From: Stercorarius parasiticus
Taxonomy: Eukaryota; Chordata; Aves; Charadriiformes; Stercorariidae
Reading direction: 5' to 3'
Assembly: GCA_013396915.1 (NCBI GenBank)
Contig: VWZL01003430.1
Location: 117,946 to 181,945, forward strand
DNA length: 64,000 nucleotides
Shown here: in pieces, positions 23,673 to 36,929 of the stretch
Position numbering within the stretch: position 1 is the stretch's first letter
Layout: each line of letters opens with the position of its first letter
The notes under the pieces: generated by a model
Database searches by the model: none
Seen by the model: only the letters and a program-made list of their open reading frames with translations
What the model was told of the DNA's origin: nothing
Made by a program: the position numbers and the translations under genes

Positions 23673-26600
23673 ATGCCTGACCTTGGCAGGCGTCTTTCAC
23701 CTGGTCTCCAAAAGGGTGGGTGCCCTGGCTGTGCCGCCGGCCTTTCCCACCCGCTGGCTGCCTTTAATGCCTTGTCCTATAAAAGCTTGTCTGTCTGAGC
23801 AATGCAGAGCGTTCCCGGGATTGCTCCCACCTCCAGATGCACAGAACATTCAGGAATAGGAAGCTATTACTAATGAGCAAGAGTGTTATTCTCTCTTAAC
23901 CTTGTGCTTAGTCTGTTATTGTCCGCTCTGGGCCTGCCATTTCCCTCCTGCTTTCTCCTGAATAGTTCCCTTGCTCAGTCAAAATGCATCTGATCTTCCT
24001 GGATTTTCCGTTTTGTCTGTGGTGAGAGGGGAAGTTTCTGACCCCAGTCCCCTCTTCCCCTTCCGAAAGGATGGCCAAACTTGAGAGGGATCTCTCTCTA
24101 CCCTTTCCAAATGATAATCTGGAAAATAAAGCAGGCTTACCTTTGCCAAATGTATCCAGACTTTTTCACTTCTTAAGCATCATCTGTCATACAGGTCCAA
24201 CTCAGATGTTCCAAAGGTAGCTGATTGTGCCACCTGTGATATCTCTAGAGCTGCCTCTCTGTTAAGGCTGTCATTCATTATGATGTGTTAAGAATTAAGA
24301 AAATCCTGTACTGGATAAAAAATCTGAATTTTATGCATTGGAATTAAGACTCTACAGCTAAACAGTAGGTATGTAGTTAAGAAAACCTCTTAAAGACCTC
24401 GATATACAGACTATATAAAGCCTGCAAGTCCTGTGAATGAAACGCCTATTGGAGTTTGTAAACTCTGCAGGAGAACAGGGACCCACTGGGCACAGGGACA
24501 CACAGAGATTATAAATTTCACAGGGCTGCAAAGTACATTTGAGGCCGAAAACCTCACTGGTGCTATAGATCTAACCTTCCGTGGGTCTCAGCAAGGAAGG
24601 ACGGTGAATTTGGAAGGACCGGAGGGCCTGCTGGGTCCCTGCGTGGTGGCACTCTCTGGTTAAAGGCAATTCCTGCGTACATCAGTACAGGTTTCCTGGT
24701 GGGACTTCTATATCATTTTCGTTAAAGTAGCTCATTTCTCGTAGTCTGATTTAGTGTCAGAATCTACTTTTCAGCTGTCCAATTTAAATGGAGATACGTG
24801 GCTTTTTCTTCTAAGGGTGACATCCCTTCCTAGTTGTGAGTAGACCAGTACATAGTCATTACTCCATGAATCCCTGGAGAATGCCCACTCCCCTGTGATT
24901 GTTTTTCAGGTGTTGGACCTCAACAATATCCTTTGATGGTAAAATTAGCCAAATACTTCAACAAAAAGTATTTTTTTTTAATAATTCTACGTCTGCTGCT
25001 TTCAGTATTACTGATTCTCCCCTTGTTCTTGTGCTATGAGAAAGTGGAGTTAAGAGTTTTCTGTTTTTTTCCCTGGAAACTTTACAGAGAAATCTTAATA
25101 ATTTTAAACAAACATTTAAATATCCAGATAAGAGCACTCAGTTGGATAATGAAATAGAAATGATGGGAAGTCATCTGAGAGACTTTATTTAGACTAATAG
25201 CGATAAGACATTTTTAAAAAGAAAGTCCAGACAGATAGGTACAAAATATGTAAAATACTATGCTATAAATACATGTGCTAAATACAGCTTTTTCCTAAGA
25301 ATTTTTGGAAAGAATTCCCTTATTCAGTGTCTAGCTTGCAAAATATTTTCTTTTTTACATGAAAAATGTTGCACATTTAGAGGTGAATGCTTCAAGTTTT
25401 AGTGCCTCGATGTTGTCCAGCTCGGAGGCGGTGTGCCCGTTACTAAGCAAAAGGCTATTCCAGTGCTGAGGAAAGTGATAGTTTTAAGTGAGGAGCAAAA
25501 AGCGGAATTTTTCAGAGAGCTGCCGCGTTTGTTGTACAGATAAGGCTAGTCTAATTAAACTATCATTGCAAAGTCCCCAGATTCCCCAGGCTCTTCTTTT
25601 GCTCTTAGCTGGAGTTTGGATTCGGTACTCCAAGAAATGCGGTCTCTTTGAACTCTTTCGTCTTTGTGTTTCAAGGATTGTTCTCATCTGTGCTATAAAG
25701 AGCCCCTGTTATCTGTGATGGAGTGCGGTAGCATCTATCCTGGCTGGACCACACAGTGATAGAGCTGGGATCTCTGAGCGATACCTCATAGCCATTTGCT
25801 CCCTCCTGTCTGTTTTCTCTCATACAGAATTCTCTCGCCATAGTCTTACAGAGCAGAATTGCTTTTAATGAGGTTTATGATAAGCTCCTGATGTCTTTTT
25901 CCTGCTTCCAGAAGCTGGTGGCTAAAGGACTTGCCTTTTGCTTCTTTAACGGCCAGAACTAAAAGCAGTCATCACAAAATGTCAGCACTGTTGTAGCAAC
26001 AGGAAAACGGTGAGATCACATAAAACTCAGCCAGGTGCAATGACCAGTACTGTAACCTTCAGAAAAATGGTCTGCGTGGGTCGGCTTTGAAATAACTTGC
26101 CTATATGAAAGTTTTTTGTGTGTAGGTCTGTCACTTTGTATTTGGTCTGCAGTGGGTGCGCCTAAACTGATACACACGTCAGTTTGGGCATCTTTGGTTC
26201 CTTAGGGTACAAAGCAGACACCAAACACCATATGAGTTACAAATCATAAGCAGGACAAGAAGTACTGCTGAATATGGGATATGATTCTCATAAATACATC
26301 AGAGAAGTAAAGAAGTGAGAAAAAAGAGTTATTTAAATTAGTAAACAGTGCTGGCACACAAACAAATGGGATAAACTGACGGTGAATAAATCTAAGTTAG
26401 AAATTAGAAGATTTCCAGTCAGTGGAGGACTGACACTCTTGAATAGCCTTCTAATAGGCACAGTTAAAGCAAATAATGAAACTAGTTTTTAAGTTGGAGT
26501 TCAATGCATTTATAAATGAGATTACACAATGTAGATGCATAACAGAGAGCTGGGTTAACTGACCTTGGGAGTTCTTTTCAGTCTTATGCTACATTATTTC

Positions 26601-27294
26601 TTCTAATTATTGTGTGGCACTAACCTTCAGCAGGATCTTTTTTTCATTTTTCCATTCTAACTTACGCAAATTTCAAATATTTTGGTTGAAATTTTGCATT
26701 TCTGGCATGGAAATTAACACCTTTTTCCTCTGAAAAATTCTTTAGAGTGAAATTGCCCAGGTACGTTACAGAAAAACTTGTTCTGCTCATGCATTATAGA
26801 CCAGTGTAATGGAAAAGATTTAGTGTTTCCGTCTCTGGAGGGTGGGAATAAAACTTGGCAGGGTGGCTCTCTGTGCAATTTGCTGCCCTATGGAAAATTT
26901 GCCCCACTTTTCATCCTGTTTCTAAGATTCTGAGAAAAAAAAAAAAAGCCAGTTCACGCATGGTCAGCAGAAACTTCTTGGAGTTTGGTATCCAAATTTC
27001 CAGATAGGGCATGTACTGAATATCTGCCAGCTTTTGTATGTGTAACCAGATACTATGACTGAGAACAATGTGAGCCTTTTTGTGTCTGGGGTAGGATGGA
27101 CTGGTAGAGCTGGACTTCTGCTGAAACTTACTCCCACTCTTTTCTGAGAGCTGCTGTGATGCCAGAACTGAGAGCAGAGATAATTTTCTTGCTGCTTAAG
27201 TCTTCCCAGCTGGAGCTCATGCTGTGTGGAGGACAATGAGGAGTGGACACCCGGAATTTTGACATTTCCTAAATTTTATTGTGGAACCATCAGG
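23673..27294. other. Non-coding sequence with a small hairpin
   Basis: No recognised exon or repeat apart from a poly-A run near 26936-26946. An 11-bp-stem hairpin lies at 26160-26189 (CCTAAACTGA with TCAGTTTGGG, closed outside by G-C). Confidence 0.45.
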
Positions 27295-28055
27295 AGTGAG
27301 CCAGGAAAGGACCACAGGAGATTATCTAGTCCTTTTCTGTGCTAGGACAGGATAAGAAATGGTCTGGACAAAGCTTACCTGTGCTTCTTTTTCTTAACAG
27401 CCTCTAGTGCCACAGGTCCCTGAGTGGGGATTCTAGCACTCAACTATATTCAATTTCCTTAAATGTTTCTTGATATTTACCCCAAATCTTGTTAGCCTGA
27501 GTGGACATGTAAAATAGTTTATTCCTTTCACCTTTACTTCTAGTTTAATATTTTTGAAGGCTGCTACCATTCCTTTCCTTCTCTTATTCAGACTGAGCAA
27601 ATTGAAGTCCTGGTGGAAAGGAGATCCTTTCTATTTGGTGCAAACCTTTCTTGGACTGCAGTACCAAAGGAGGAGCCCAGTTCTCCAGCTGGTAGCTGAT
27701 GCTGAGAAGCATCAGATGCTCTACAGCTTGCACATCATTCCAGTAGGACATTTTCCTTTTTTTTCCCCTTCAATATCCTAACATTGTTGATTCAAGTTTA
27801 ATCCGTCACCAAGTGTATCTCCCAGATCATCCTCCACAGAAATACTACCTGTCTTTCCTACAGGGTGTGGCTCTCTACATTAGACCCTCTTGAACTACAT
27901 CTTGGTTTATTTAAGACCATTCCTCCAATTAACCAAGAATATTTTGTATTTAATGTTACTCTCCAATCTGTCTGCAAGTCCTACTGGTTTAATGTCCTCT
28001 ACTAGTTGAATAACTGCATTATCTATACCGTTAAAGTGTTATTCGTGAAGTTTTG
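27295..28055 (-). repeat. Long ancient CR1/L3-like LINE copy (inverted)
   Basis: Three segments in order match the reverse complement of an old CR1-type element. GATTATCTAGTCC (27320-27332) is the 3'-UTR signature. CTTATTCAGACTGAGCAAA (27583-27601) matches the segment usually seen as 'TCTTCAGACTGAACAAAC'. The block around 27907-28045, with CCATTCCTCCAATTAACCAAG (27918-27938, 21 bases with the flank), CTCCAATCTGTCTGCAAGTC (27961-27980) and GCATTATCTATACCGTTAAA, corresponds to the antisense of the final part of the reverse transcriptase ORF. Divergence is high and there are internal indels, so it is an old inactive copy. Reading frames through it (27554-27781) are shadows of the repeat. Confidence 0.75.
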
Positions 28056-29689
28056 GGGACTTGACTTGGCAAGCTTTATGAACACAATATAAAATTTTGA
28101 AAGATTTGTTGAGATTTGTAAACAAGCTAATAAATACAGTCACTGATGTCCCTGATGTTGGGAACTTACAAACTCTCTCACTCGCGCAGACACACACACA
28201 GAGTACTTGGCAAAAGGATGGCAAAGTGACTTTTAAACAGACAGAGAGCATGTTGGAATCAGGGCTGTGCTGCTCTCATTCAGCTTTTCTTATCTCCTGT
28301 GCTCCTCTGCAGTGGAATAATGCCAGTTAGAGAGGCTTGGGAAAACAAGAAAACTTGAATAAAATGTAGTGGGTCTGTTGGGATTTCTCCCCGTGTATTG
28401 TGTTCCAGTTTCACTCCCTCTTCCTCTTCCCTTGCTTTTTCTTGCCTTGGATTACTCAATGTGTGTGTGTATCTGTATGTGTGTGACTATGCCAGCTAGA
28501 TGCTGGCAGAAACCAAATAAAAAAAAAAAAAATTGTTAATTTGATCATTCTTTCACTGTCTGTGTTCCTTTCTGAACTTCCTATTGTTTCTGATAGTTCT
28601 CTTGCCGTGGGGACTGGATTTTTGCCAGCTGGGTGCCAAAAGCCAGTGAAAATAAATAGATACATGCTAGGGATTGTAGAGATTAAAATACCTACCATTC
28701 TGAATTACCCAGGGGTAATTTAGAAATACCATTTTGTTAAAGGTACCTGATCCGCTTTTATTATACACAGGATTACTGATGAATGAACCAAAGGAGAGAT
28801 AATTTTTTTAAATCCTTGATTAACAGTATGTGTCTATCTTTCCCACCTCTTTTTTGAAAAGATTGATGTGGTGAAAAAACAGATATTTCCTGTGACTCAC
28901 CAAAGAGAGGAAAAAAATCAAAGCCAGGGCAATAAATACCTCTGTTCCTGCAAACTGTGTGGTTACCTTAAAAAGAAAAAAAAACCCAGCAACTTTTCCC
29001 TTGAAGCTGGATTGTACAATCCTGCATTGTACAAACTTATTAGCAGGTTGACCACAGGTCTCAATGAGACCAATCTATCCTTGAATAAGCACTTCTATCT
29101 CTTCCATATCCCTGGGCAAAACCAATGTTCTGGAGTTAAGATTTTGTACTTCACTATAAGATAGTTGAGTGGATTTCGCTTTAATAAGATTAAACAGAGC
29201 GTGCATTTATCTGATCCAGGTAACGTGGGAAGCGCAGAGACAAAAAAAAAGACCAAACCTATTGGGAAGAGGGTAGGTTGAAGGTAAGGAATTAGTAAAC
29301 GGACATGGAGGTTAGCCTTTTGGTGCTGTTGCTGTATATTCATCTCTGTCTCAAACATGCCGATTATATGTGAAAAAGATCAGTTTGCAGATGCCATCTT
29401 CCAAGGGCAATAAAATACAAAAAGGCGTTGCTCAGAAGCACAATGATATACTACAGTGCTACATCTATTGCTTCATTACAAGGCAAACTTTGTTTGTCTT
29501 GACAACAATTAGAGTAATCAAGTTTATGTGATCTGCAAGAGTTCCCATCTTTCAGTAACTTTTTTTTTTTAAAATCAGTAGACGAATGAAATCACACAGA
29601 ATATTTTGCATGGGCTTTCAGTATAAACAGGTATGCTGAGCTAAAATTGAAATACATATTGGCAACAAAAAAAGTAGACGTCTGGGAAA
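28056..29689. other. Non-coding sequence, simple repeats
   Basis: Short CA run at 28189-28201, a GT-rich microsatellite at 28460-28485, a poly-A run near 28518-28531 and a poly-T run near 29561-29570. No recognisable gene. Confidence 0.5.
28460..28485. repeat. (GT)n microsatellite
   Basis: GT dinucleotide repeat with an ATCTGTAT interruption. Confidence 0.85.
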
Positions 29690-30060
29690 GAGGGTTATTC
29701 CCTGTCTACCTATGGAGCAATGCTGTGTTTACAAACCTCCATTGCTAGGAGCTGCCACAGCACTACAAAATGAGGCACACAGCATCATTTTGCACCGGGC
29801 AGGAGATGGGCTTCATGACTGAGTGGATTTTTAATTTCTTAATTCTATCACTCCTTTCTCTGCCCCCTATTAGCATGGCCCTTTCAAATATTTCTCCAAT
29901 AGAAAAATATCTCCAAGACAAACTGGCCTCGTGAAGAGTAATGGCTAGCCTAATCAGATTCTCCTTTGTGTTTCTTATGAAGGCCACAGGTTCCCAAGGA
30001 TTATATGGCAACAGCAGAATAGCAGAACAATGGGCAAGTTTGAGATCAGATGCTTCCTCT
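29690..30060. promoter_or_regulatory. Candidate conserved non-coding element
   Basis: A moderately balanced block with forkhead-like TGTTTACAAA (29724-29733) and homeodomain-type TAAT cores near 29950-29957. The minus strand is open for 135 codons (29763-30170), but the translation shows no recognisable family. I favour a non-coding constrained element over a gene; the evidence is motif content only. Confidence 0.22.
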
Positions 30061-32511
30061 ATTGTTTCCAAAGCAAACAGTTCCAGGAAGCATGCTGTTC
30101 CCCGCATTAGAGCTCTGTAGAAAGACCTTATTACACTAAGTATACTGCAGGAGATACAGAAGCAGATCAATATGTGGCTAAGTGTTTTAGCCTTACTTTT
30201 ATTATGTTTGACAGCGATGACAACATCGTATGTATGTCACATATAAGATGACTAATGTGTGTACATGTGCGAACCCCTCGCACAAACAGGTTTTCCCATA
30301 AACTTTTAGGGAAGAGCAAGCTCCCTGAGAGCAGATCAGAGCATGGGTTGAGTCTAAAAAGAAAATAAAGAATCAAACAAACCCCAAACTAATTTCAGGT
30401 CTTATGAGAAGCTGCAATGGCATCAATGTCTGGAAACATCTACCACAAGTGGTTTCAATCCAGAATGATTTCCAGGAAATACTTGTCTTGAGTTGTGCTA
30501 CAAAATGTGTCATCAGGATGTTGTCTGTATTCCTGACCCAAATGAGGGCGAAGAACGCTGCAAGGCAATGTGAGAAAGTAAGGAAACGGAAAAAAGGACT
30601 TTTTGTGAGAGCTGACGATTTTCTCTTGGGTGAAGATTCCCTCCAACACACCAGAAGAGAACCAACCAACACGAGCCATTTTTCTGTAGATAGCTCAGTC
30701 TCTGTAGTAGGCCAGCAGCCAGATGAGGGGTTTTAAAGAAGAGTTATGGTAGTTATAAAGAGGGAAAAAATTTGCAAACACTGATAATAATACTCCTACA
30801 CAGGAAGGTTTGAGCCAGTCACACTACTCCCCCCCCTTTCCCAGTGAGATTCAGAGTTACATAGGAACAGGAGATTGTTTTGGCTGGGATTAGATAGCAC
30901 AGATGGTACCAAAATGTGTAACACCTACCACAAGTTCTTTAGTTTCGTATCATCTGCACAACAGTTCTTCTTGGCCTTTTAACAGTTCATTGAATGGAGG
31001 AAGAGGAGAAAAAGACATGGGACAATTGCTGGAAATGTGCAGCAAGCACTGTTTTATTTTATCTTTTGGGGAATCCATATAGGAGCATGCAGATAGGCTC
31101 ATATAAAATCTTGCATATATCTTCTGCGAGATGGTGTGAAACTTCACTTGGCTCTTCTCTTTTAAGAATCCCCAAAACTTGGCAAGTAAATCTCACAACA
31201 CATTTGAGAATTACATCAGTAATCATTTTGCAGATATATACACGAGGTACAGGAATTTTAACCAGTTTTCCCAGAATCACCAGAGAAGTTTGTAGCATAG
31301 GCGGCTCTTATCTCCATGGAGCTTCTCAGGAATCCCGTAGACTTTGTTTTCTGCCCTGACATAAATAGCACCAGTCTTTGGTTTTCTTCTCTGGCTTTGT
31401 AGGTCTTCTACATGACCTACAATAAAACTTTCTTTTCCTGTCCTAATTTTTCAAATAAATGCTATTGTAGCAATTCACCTACTGCTTGTGATCTCAGGAA
31501 TATTTTACTCCCGATTCTAAAATCATGCTTTATTCAGTTCCTTAAGTTGTTACCTTCCTCTACAAAAGACACTCAATTTCTGTGCTTTTACTGGGCTTTC
31601 CAGGGGTTCAGAAGAAAGATAATAGAAAAGATACTTCTTTTTTAGAAATACACAAAAATTTGTAAACACAGGCACTGAGGTGCCGCTGTGATGGACATCC
31701 TAGAAATAATGAGACTTCCAGGTTGAGATTTTCCAGGTTGCCTATTTGATTTGATTGCAGCAGGTACTCAACACTCCTAGATAGCTTTGAAATATTCATT
31801 GTATTGTTACTTAACAATTAGGCTGAAAGCATGGAGCGTTCCCTGAGAACTAACTAGGAAGAGCTGCTGGCCTAAATCCTCTGTCTTTTGAATACTCAGC
31901 CGCACAATTTAAAAGCATTTGAGATTTTCTCCCTAACTAATGAGAGACCTTTAGCTACACAGAGTAAAGGCAGGCACTGGGTCTCCAGATTAAATGGAGA
32001 ACTATCTGCCTTAGGACTTCTGAGATGGCTAATGCCCAGGGAAGGATTACTCTAACCCATTTACAGTAAGCTCCCTATTGATATACACAGTGAGCAACAC
32101 GGATGTCATTGCGTTGACTTCAGTTTAACTCCACTGCAGAAGGACGTGGGCTGCTGGCTCATTCTCACGCGTACTTCTGATGAACTTATATTTGGGATAA
32201 TGACGAAACTTTACTCAGTGAATTAGGTCTGAAAATATATCTGTGCGAAAGGAATTTGCAATTTTCAGCGTGTCAGGAATGTGAGGCAAATGCAAGGTGT
32301 AATTCAAAGTCATTATACCACTTGCTGTAAATATTGTTTTCATAAAGCCAGCCTACTCATAGACTCGGATAACCCATCCTATTATTCTGGCAGCTACAGG
32401 ACTCCTGAATCACACCTACTTGAACCTGAGGGATTAGAGGTTTTGCTCGTTAAGTAGCATAGGTGCTGGGCTAGCCACATTTTTCAAACCTCTTTGGAGA
32501 AGCAGAATTGA

Positions 32512-32528
32512 TTTTTTTTTTTTTTTTT
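32512..32528. repeat. Poly-T homopolymer
   Basis: Seventeen T residues followed by an A-rich stretch. Confidence 0.9.
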
Positions 32529-34904
32529 AAACAAAAAAATCATTCAGGGCCCGAAAATAGACATAAGCGAGCCTCCTCCTTTTGTAATTGTGTTTTTGAA
32601 AATCAGACACGTAAAATCTTTTGTAGCCGTGGTCTCAAAACTCTCTTTTGTGGAAACACTGGTGCACTGTAATTGGTTGAGTACTGCTATCCAGCCTGAG
32701 AGGGTGACCTTTCACACTCTGCCCTAAAAGAACACTATAGAAAGAGAGGTGGCGTAATCTGGGTTAAAGGCTTCTTACTAACATGTTGAGAGCTTGTTTC
32801 ACACACACACAAACAGTTGCACGAAAGCCCCAGCCTGATGATAACTTAGCACTTTAGCATGGTGCTCTTGAGACAGCCCTCTTCTGAGAGAATAAAGAAG
32901 GGCCCCTTAGTTGAAATGCAGGACTGAAGCTCTTCATAACCACCGGGCAACTGTTACGAGGGAAAAAAGAAAGTTAAAAGAGATGAGAACAAAAGCGGCT
33001 ATCCTTGTTACAAGGCTCTGGTTCTAGACCTCAAAAACTCCTCTCCCCTAATCTTTTTATTATTTTTCTCTGTATAGCCCCAGGTTTTGACAGTGAAATC
33101 TCTTGTCTTTCTGGGCAAGTGTATTCAGTGCTGTTTAAGAAATTCCCGTGGACCTGCCTTTTTCATGATCTCTTTGCACATGGAGAAAGAAGGCGAACAT
33201 CTTTGCTTATTTGGCTAAGAAGTGAAAAGAACGGGATATTTCTAAGGTTAGGCAATCAGAGCCAAGATGGAGCTTAAACAGTACAAAGACTCTAAAAACG
33301 GCACTGTTGTATTTAGCAGATAGGAACAGGTGAAGATGCGCTTGCTTAGGTTGTGTGCAGACTTGAGACTTTTAAGATTGACGTCAGAGGGATCGAAATC
33401 ACAGCCAGCTTATTCCAAGTCACCTGCATGGGTGAAGGTCCTGGGTGCCATGAGTGCAATATGATCCCGTAGCTTGCAAAGCCTCCCCTGGGCTAGCTAC
33501 GTGCCGTGGGCTGGTGGGTCATGGGAACGGCTACTTGCATCTCAGTAGTCCCCTCGCCTCTCTGTTTTTTAATGCTTACTTCAGCATCGATTAGTATGGT
33601 ACAGCTGTCTCATGCAGCTTATCACTTTACATTTAATTTTTCCACCTTATTCCTTTTCTATTTTTTTTTCCATATGTCCCAATATTCTTTCTTACAAATT
33701 CCCACATATTCATTTACTATTCCAAATGATCTGTGTATTACTATTGTATATATAGTTAATGTTAATAAATTGTTACACACTGCCACCGATTCTTGTTAGA
33801 AAAAATAAAGGATATTTAGAAATGATTTTAGTGCAGTTTCTTATCTACTTATATCCCATATGATTTGCACAAAGTAAAATGAGATGATAAAAGTTCTATA
33901 TTTATCACAGTACTAGGCTCTCTCATAAAGGATTTTCTTCTGGCTGACAGTTAATGGGACCAGGGAGCTCCAAAGTCAGTGCTGAAAGCCTGGTTTGGTT
34001 GTGGACCTTATGGACTATAGCAATCTTTCTTAACTTCATGAAGTTGTGTGTCAGGTAGTACAAAGTACCTGAGCTCTTACTTGCTTTAGTGTTTCTGTTA
34101 GCTAAATGCTCTTTGCATCCTCTGGAGCGGAGTTAAGCTTTGTTAGCCCTGTCTACATTTCTGACTCATCTTCAGTCTTCTTAATTACTGTTTTGGTACT
34201 TTGTACTTCAAAATCTTTCAGAACTGGCAACTAAATTTAGAACTCTCTCCTCTGGAAAGAAGCCCCAAAGGTATAATGAAGATTATAACCACCAGGTGAC
34301 TTTGCTTGACCAACAGTGGCCATCCAGGCTGGTGGACCAGCCCTGAAGAGGACCAACAAGACAACTACCTACTCAGAGTCACAAAATCTGATTCTGAACA
34401 AAGCAAATTCAACACTGTTGAAGTTCAGTTTCTCGGGAGTTAAAACTTGACCTCTTTGCCTTTGGAGACTGAGGTTCAAGTTCCATTAATTTACGGGAAA
34501 GAATACATTTGATGAGTTCATCACAGCCAATGGTAGGGACATTTTGCCACAGCACAAAATCACCGCACAATACAGCATGATTGGCAGCTGCTTCCTAAGA
34601 GCGGCCCGTGGCTGTGGTAGGAAAGGTTGCAGCTGCTCATGGTGGAGAGCCATTGGCAGTCAGCGATGGGGACTTGCCCACAATGTCCCTTTGAACTGTG
34701 CGGAGCACTGGCCAGCCTTCCACATCCCTCACTTTGGGGTTCACCCAATTCTTTGCCTCACACCTACAATTTGGGAAATAAATTGCTTTACTCCTGACAG
34801 ATAAGCTAGTTTATGCATAGGAGCAGTTGCGTATCCAAAATGTATTTATAGATACATCCGAACAAAATGATTGCAGGAGAACTGCACAGAGAAACGCTAT
34901 CATT

Positions 34905-34922
34905 AAAAAAAAAAAAAAAAAA
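34905..34922. repeat. Poly-A homopolymer
   Basis: Eighteen A residues. No retroposon body is recognised to its left. Confidence 0.9.
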
Positions 34923-36284
34923 GAAAAGGAAAGGGAAACTGCAAATTTTATTTCTAAACCTTTCTACCAGGAAAGGTTACGAAATTTAGGGAAATGAGCC
35001 GCAGCTGACATGCCTGACAAATAACTCTCATGGAATCTATAAAGTGAGTTTATTTGTGCCATCTTTTACAGGAAGGGCTGTGCGTGAGTTTTGTAGCGTT
35101 GCCACTGGGGTTGCTGAAACACCCGGCTGGTGATCAACATTTTGGATGCTCATGAATAACCGGAATATGAGCACCTTAAGCACAAATTCAACAAAGGTTT
35201 TTTCAAGTTCATCATCACATATGAGATTGCATCATTCATAGTGGCATTTATAGCCATCAGTACTATACAACCCATGGTAACAGATGACATTGCATGCTGA
35301 AAGAGGCCGTGAAAGGTCTTTCATACTGTTTCCTGCTCCTAATGACAGCTTTTACTGCCAGTTAGGACAGAATCCAAACACATGAAGTCATGATGGCTGT
35401 AGGTGTTGATTTGGATATGAAATGTATAACCTAGCTTATGCAGCACCGATTAGCAGAGGCAAGTTTTTCCGTGCACGTGTTGTATGCAAAATGCTAGAGA
35501 AAACTGTAGGTGAGGGGACAGAGAGAATGGGCATGAGATAGGATATTACCCTGTCAGCAAACAATTTGATGCGCAGAAGTGTTTTGTGTTAAAAATGTGT
35601 TTGGACGCCTACGCACATAATCATTTGGACATCATGCCCTTAGAGTCTATTCCAATTTACCATAAAAGAATATACATGTCTGTGGGTCCATCGGGCAGGT
35701 TTCTCAGCTGGATGCGAGTGACATTTGTGTCTCTTTGTGTACGTGTTTTTGTTTGTGTGTGTATATTCTGCACGTGTATTTTCATGTTTAGCCAAAACTT
35801 TCACGTCTATGGAAAGCTCATGAATATTTTATAGCTTTTGTTCATGAATTCATTCATGAGTTTTATAAATAGTGATAATTTGAAAAAATAATATGTCTGA
35901 AAGGCAATACCACTTTACCTATGAATGACCTCTTTCTCTTTTTATTTTCTCTAGTTTGGATATGTTTTCCCAAACAGTCTGTGAAAGTGTTTACTGGCCT
36001 GTTCACTTTTACTGAACCTTGGGCATTAACAGTACAAAAATGAACACATACATATACGTATTCACTGTGTCTATTTACACCTTTTCCAGCCTGTAGCTAA
36101 CAAGAGGCCGTTAAATGCATGGAAACATGATCTCTGTGGGGCAAATCTGTTGGTCAGTGCAAACTTCGGGCCGTGCTGTGCTGGATGGGTCCTGCGTTGC
36201 CTGCGGGTTTGCTGCTCCCCAGCCCCAGCCTGGCATTGATAGCTCATGGCTGGGCGGTCTCGCGTTCCCTTTCGGAGCATAATA

Positions 36285-36341
36285 ATGTATGTGTGTGTGT
36301 GTGTGTGTGTGCGTGCGCGCGCGCACGCACGCGTGTGTGTA
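36285..36341. repeat. (GT)n(GC)n alternating tract, Z-DNA candidate
   Basis: Fifty-seven bases of unbroken alternating purine-pyrimidine: a GT run, then GCGTGCGCGCGCGCACGCAC (36311-36330), then GT again. GC-rich alternating cores flanked by GT repeats are the most favourable known sequences for left-handed Z-DNA under negative supercoiling. The centre is also nearly self-complementary and could extrude as a hairpin. The tract is a microsatellite and probably length-variable. Confidence 0.9.
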
Positions 36342-36929
36342 ATAAGTAATATAGGGTAATCCCCTTCCGATGACAGAAGCTTCAAGTGGTTACAAGTAGC
36401 AGACCTGTTTTCAGATGCCTGAGGTAACTGTCTATAAGGTGCAAGGTAAAGAAATAATTAATTACACTTACTGGTTAAAATGGGGGAAATGACATATGAT
36501 AGCATGCTTTTATTGCAAGTGCTTTGATTCAACACGAGGCAGGGCTTTCGGTGAAAGAAGTGTCAAGACACAGAGTATTTTTCTGCAGTCAAAGGTTGAA
36601 TTTAAGTAATCACCCAGTGCAATTTTACCCATATCAGATGTTCACAACTACAGCGCATACAGGGGGAGGAAAAGAAGTGAAAGACGGAACCAGAGAGAAA
36701 AAACATGCCGAAAATTCTGAACGTGCAGTCTTGCTGAGTAACCACGTTCGTGACTGAGTGGGAGTCATTTGTTCTGACAACACAAGACTGCTAATTTTGC
36801 TGAATTAACAGCACTACTAGTAGTGGGTGGAGGGGAAGAGGGGGGAAAAAAAAGAACAAGAGATTTTTTAATGGATATTTTCTGGATTATTAATTACCAG
36901 GTGATATAAAAGGTACATGTTCTACAGTA

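Larger units (their letters stand above)
30061..36284. other. Non-coding sequence, no gene recognised
   Basis: About 6 kb with homopolymers (poly-T 32512-32528, poly-A 34905-34922) and a 7-bp-stem inverted repeat at 31399-31420. Several frames of 70-120 codons occur on both strands (such as 30404-30736 and 30994-31359), each overlapped by equally open antisense frames and none resembling a known protein. Confidence 0.5.

Noticed and set aside
29763..30672. Three minus-strand frames that abut with 4-base overlaps
   Set aside because: Looks like a bacterial operon layout, but the context is a bird genome, and the peptides have no recognisable features.
31399..31420. GTAGGTC/GACCTAC inverted repeat with an 8-base loop
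   Set aside because: A 7-bp stem is expected many times by chance in 64 kb, and nothing nearby gives it meaning.
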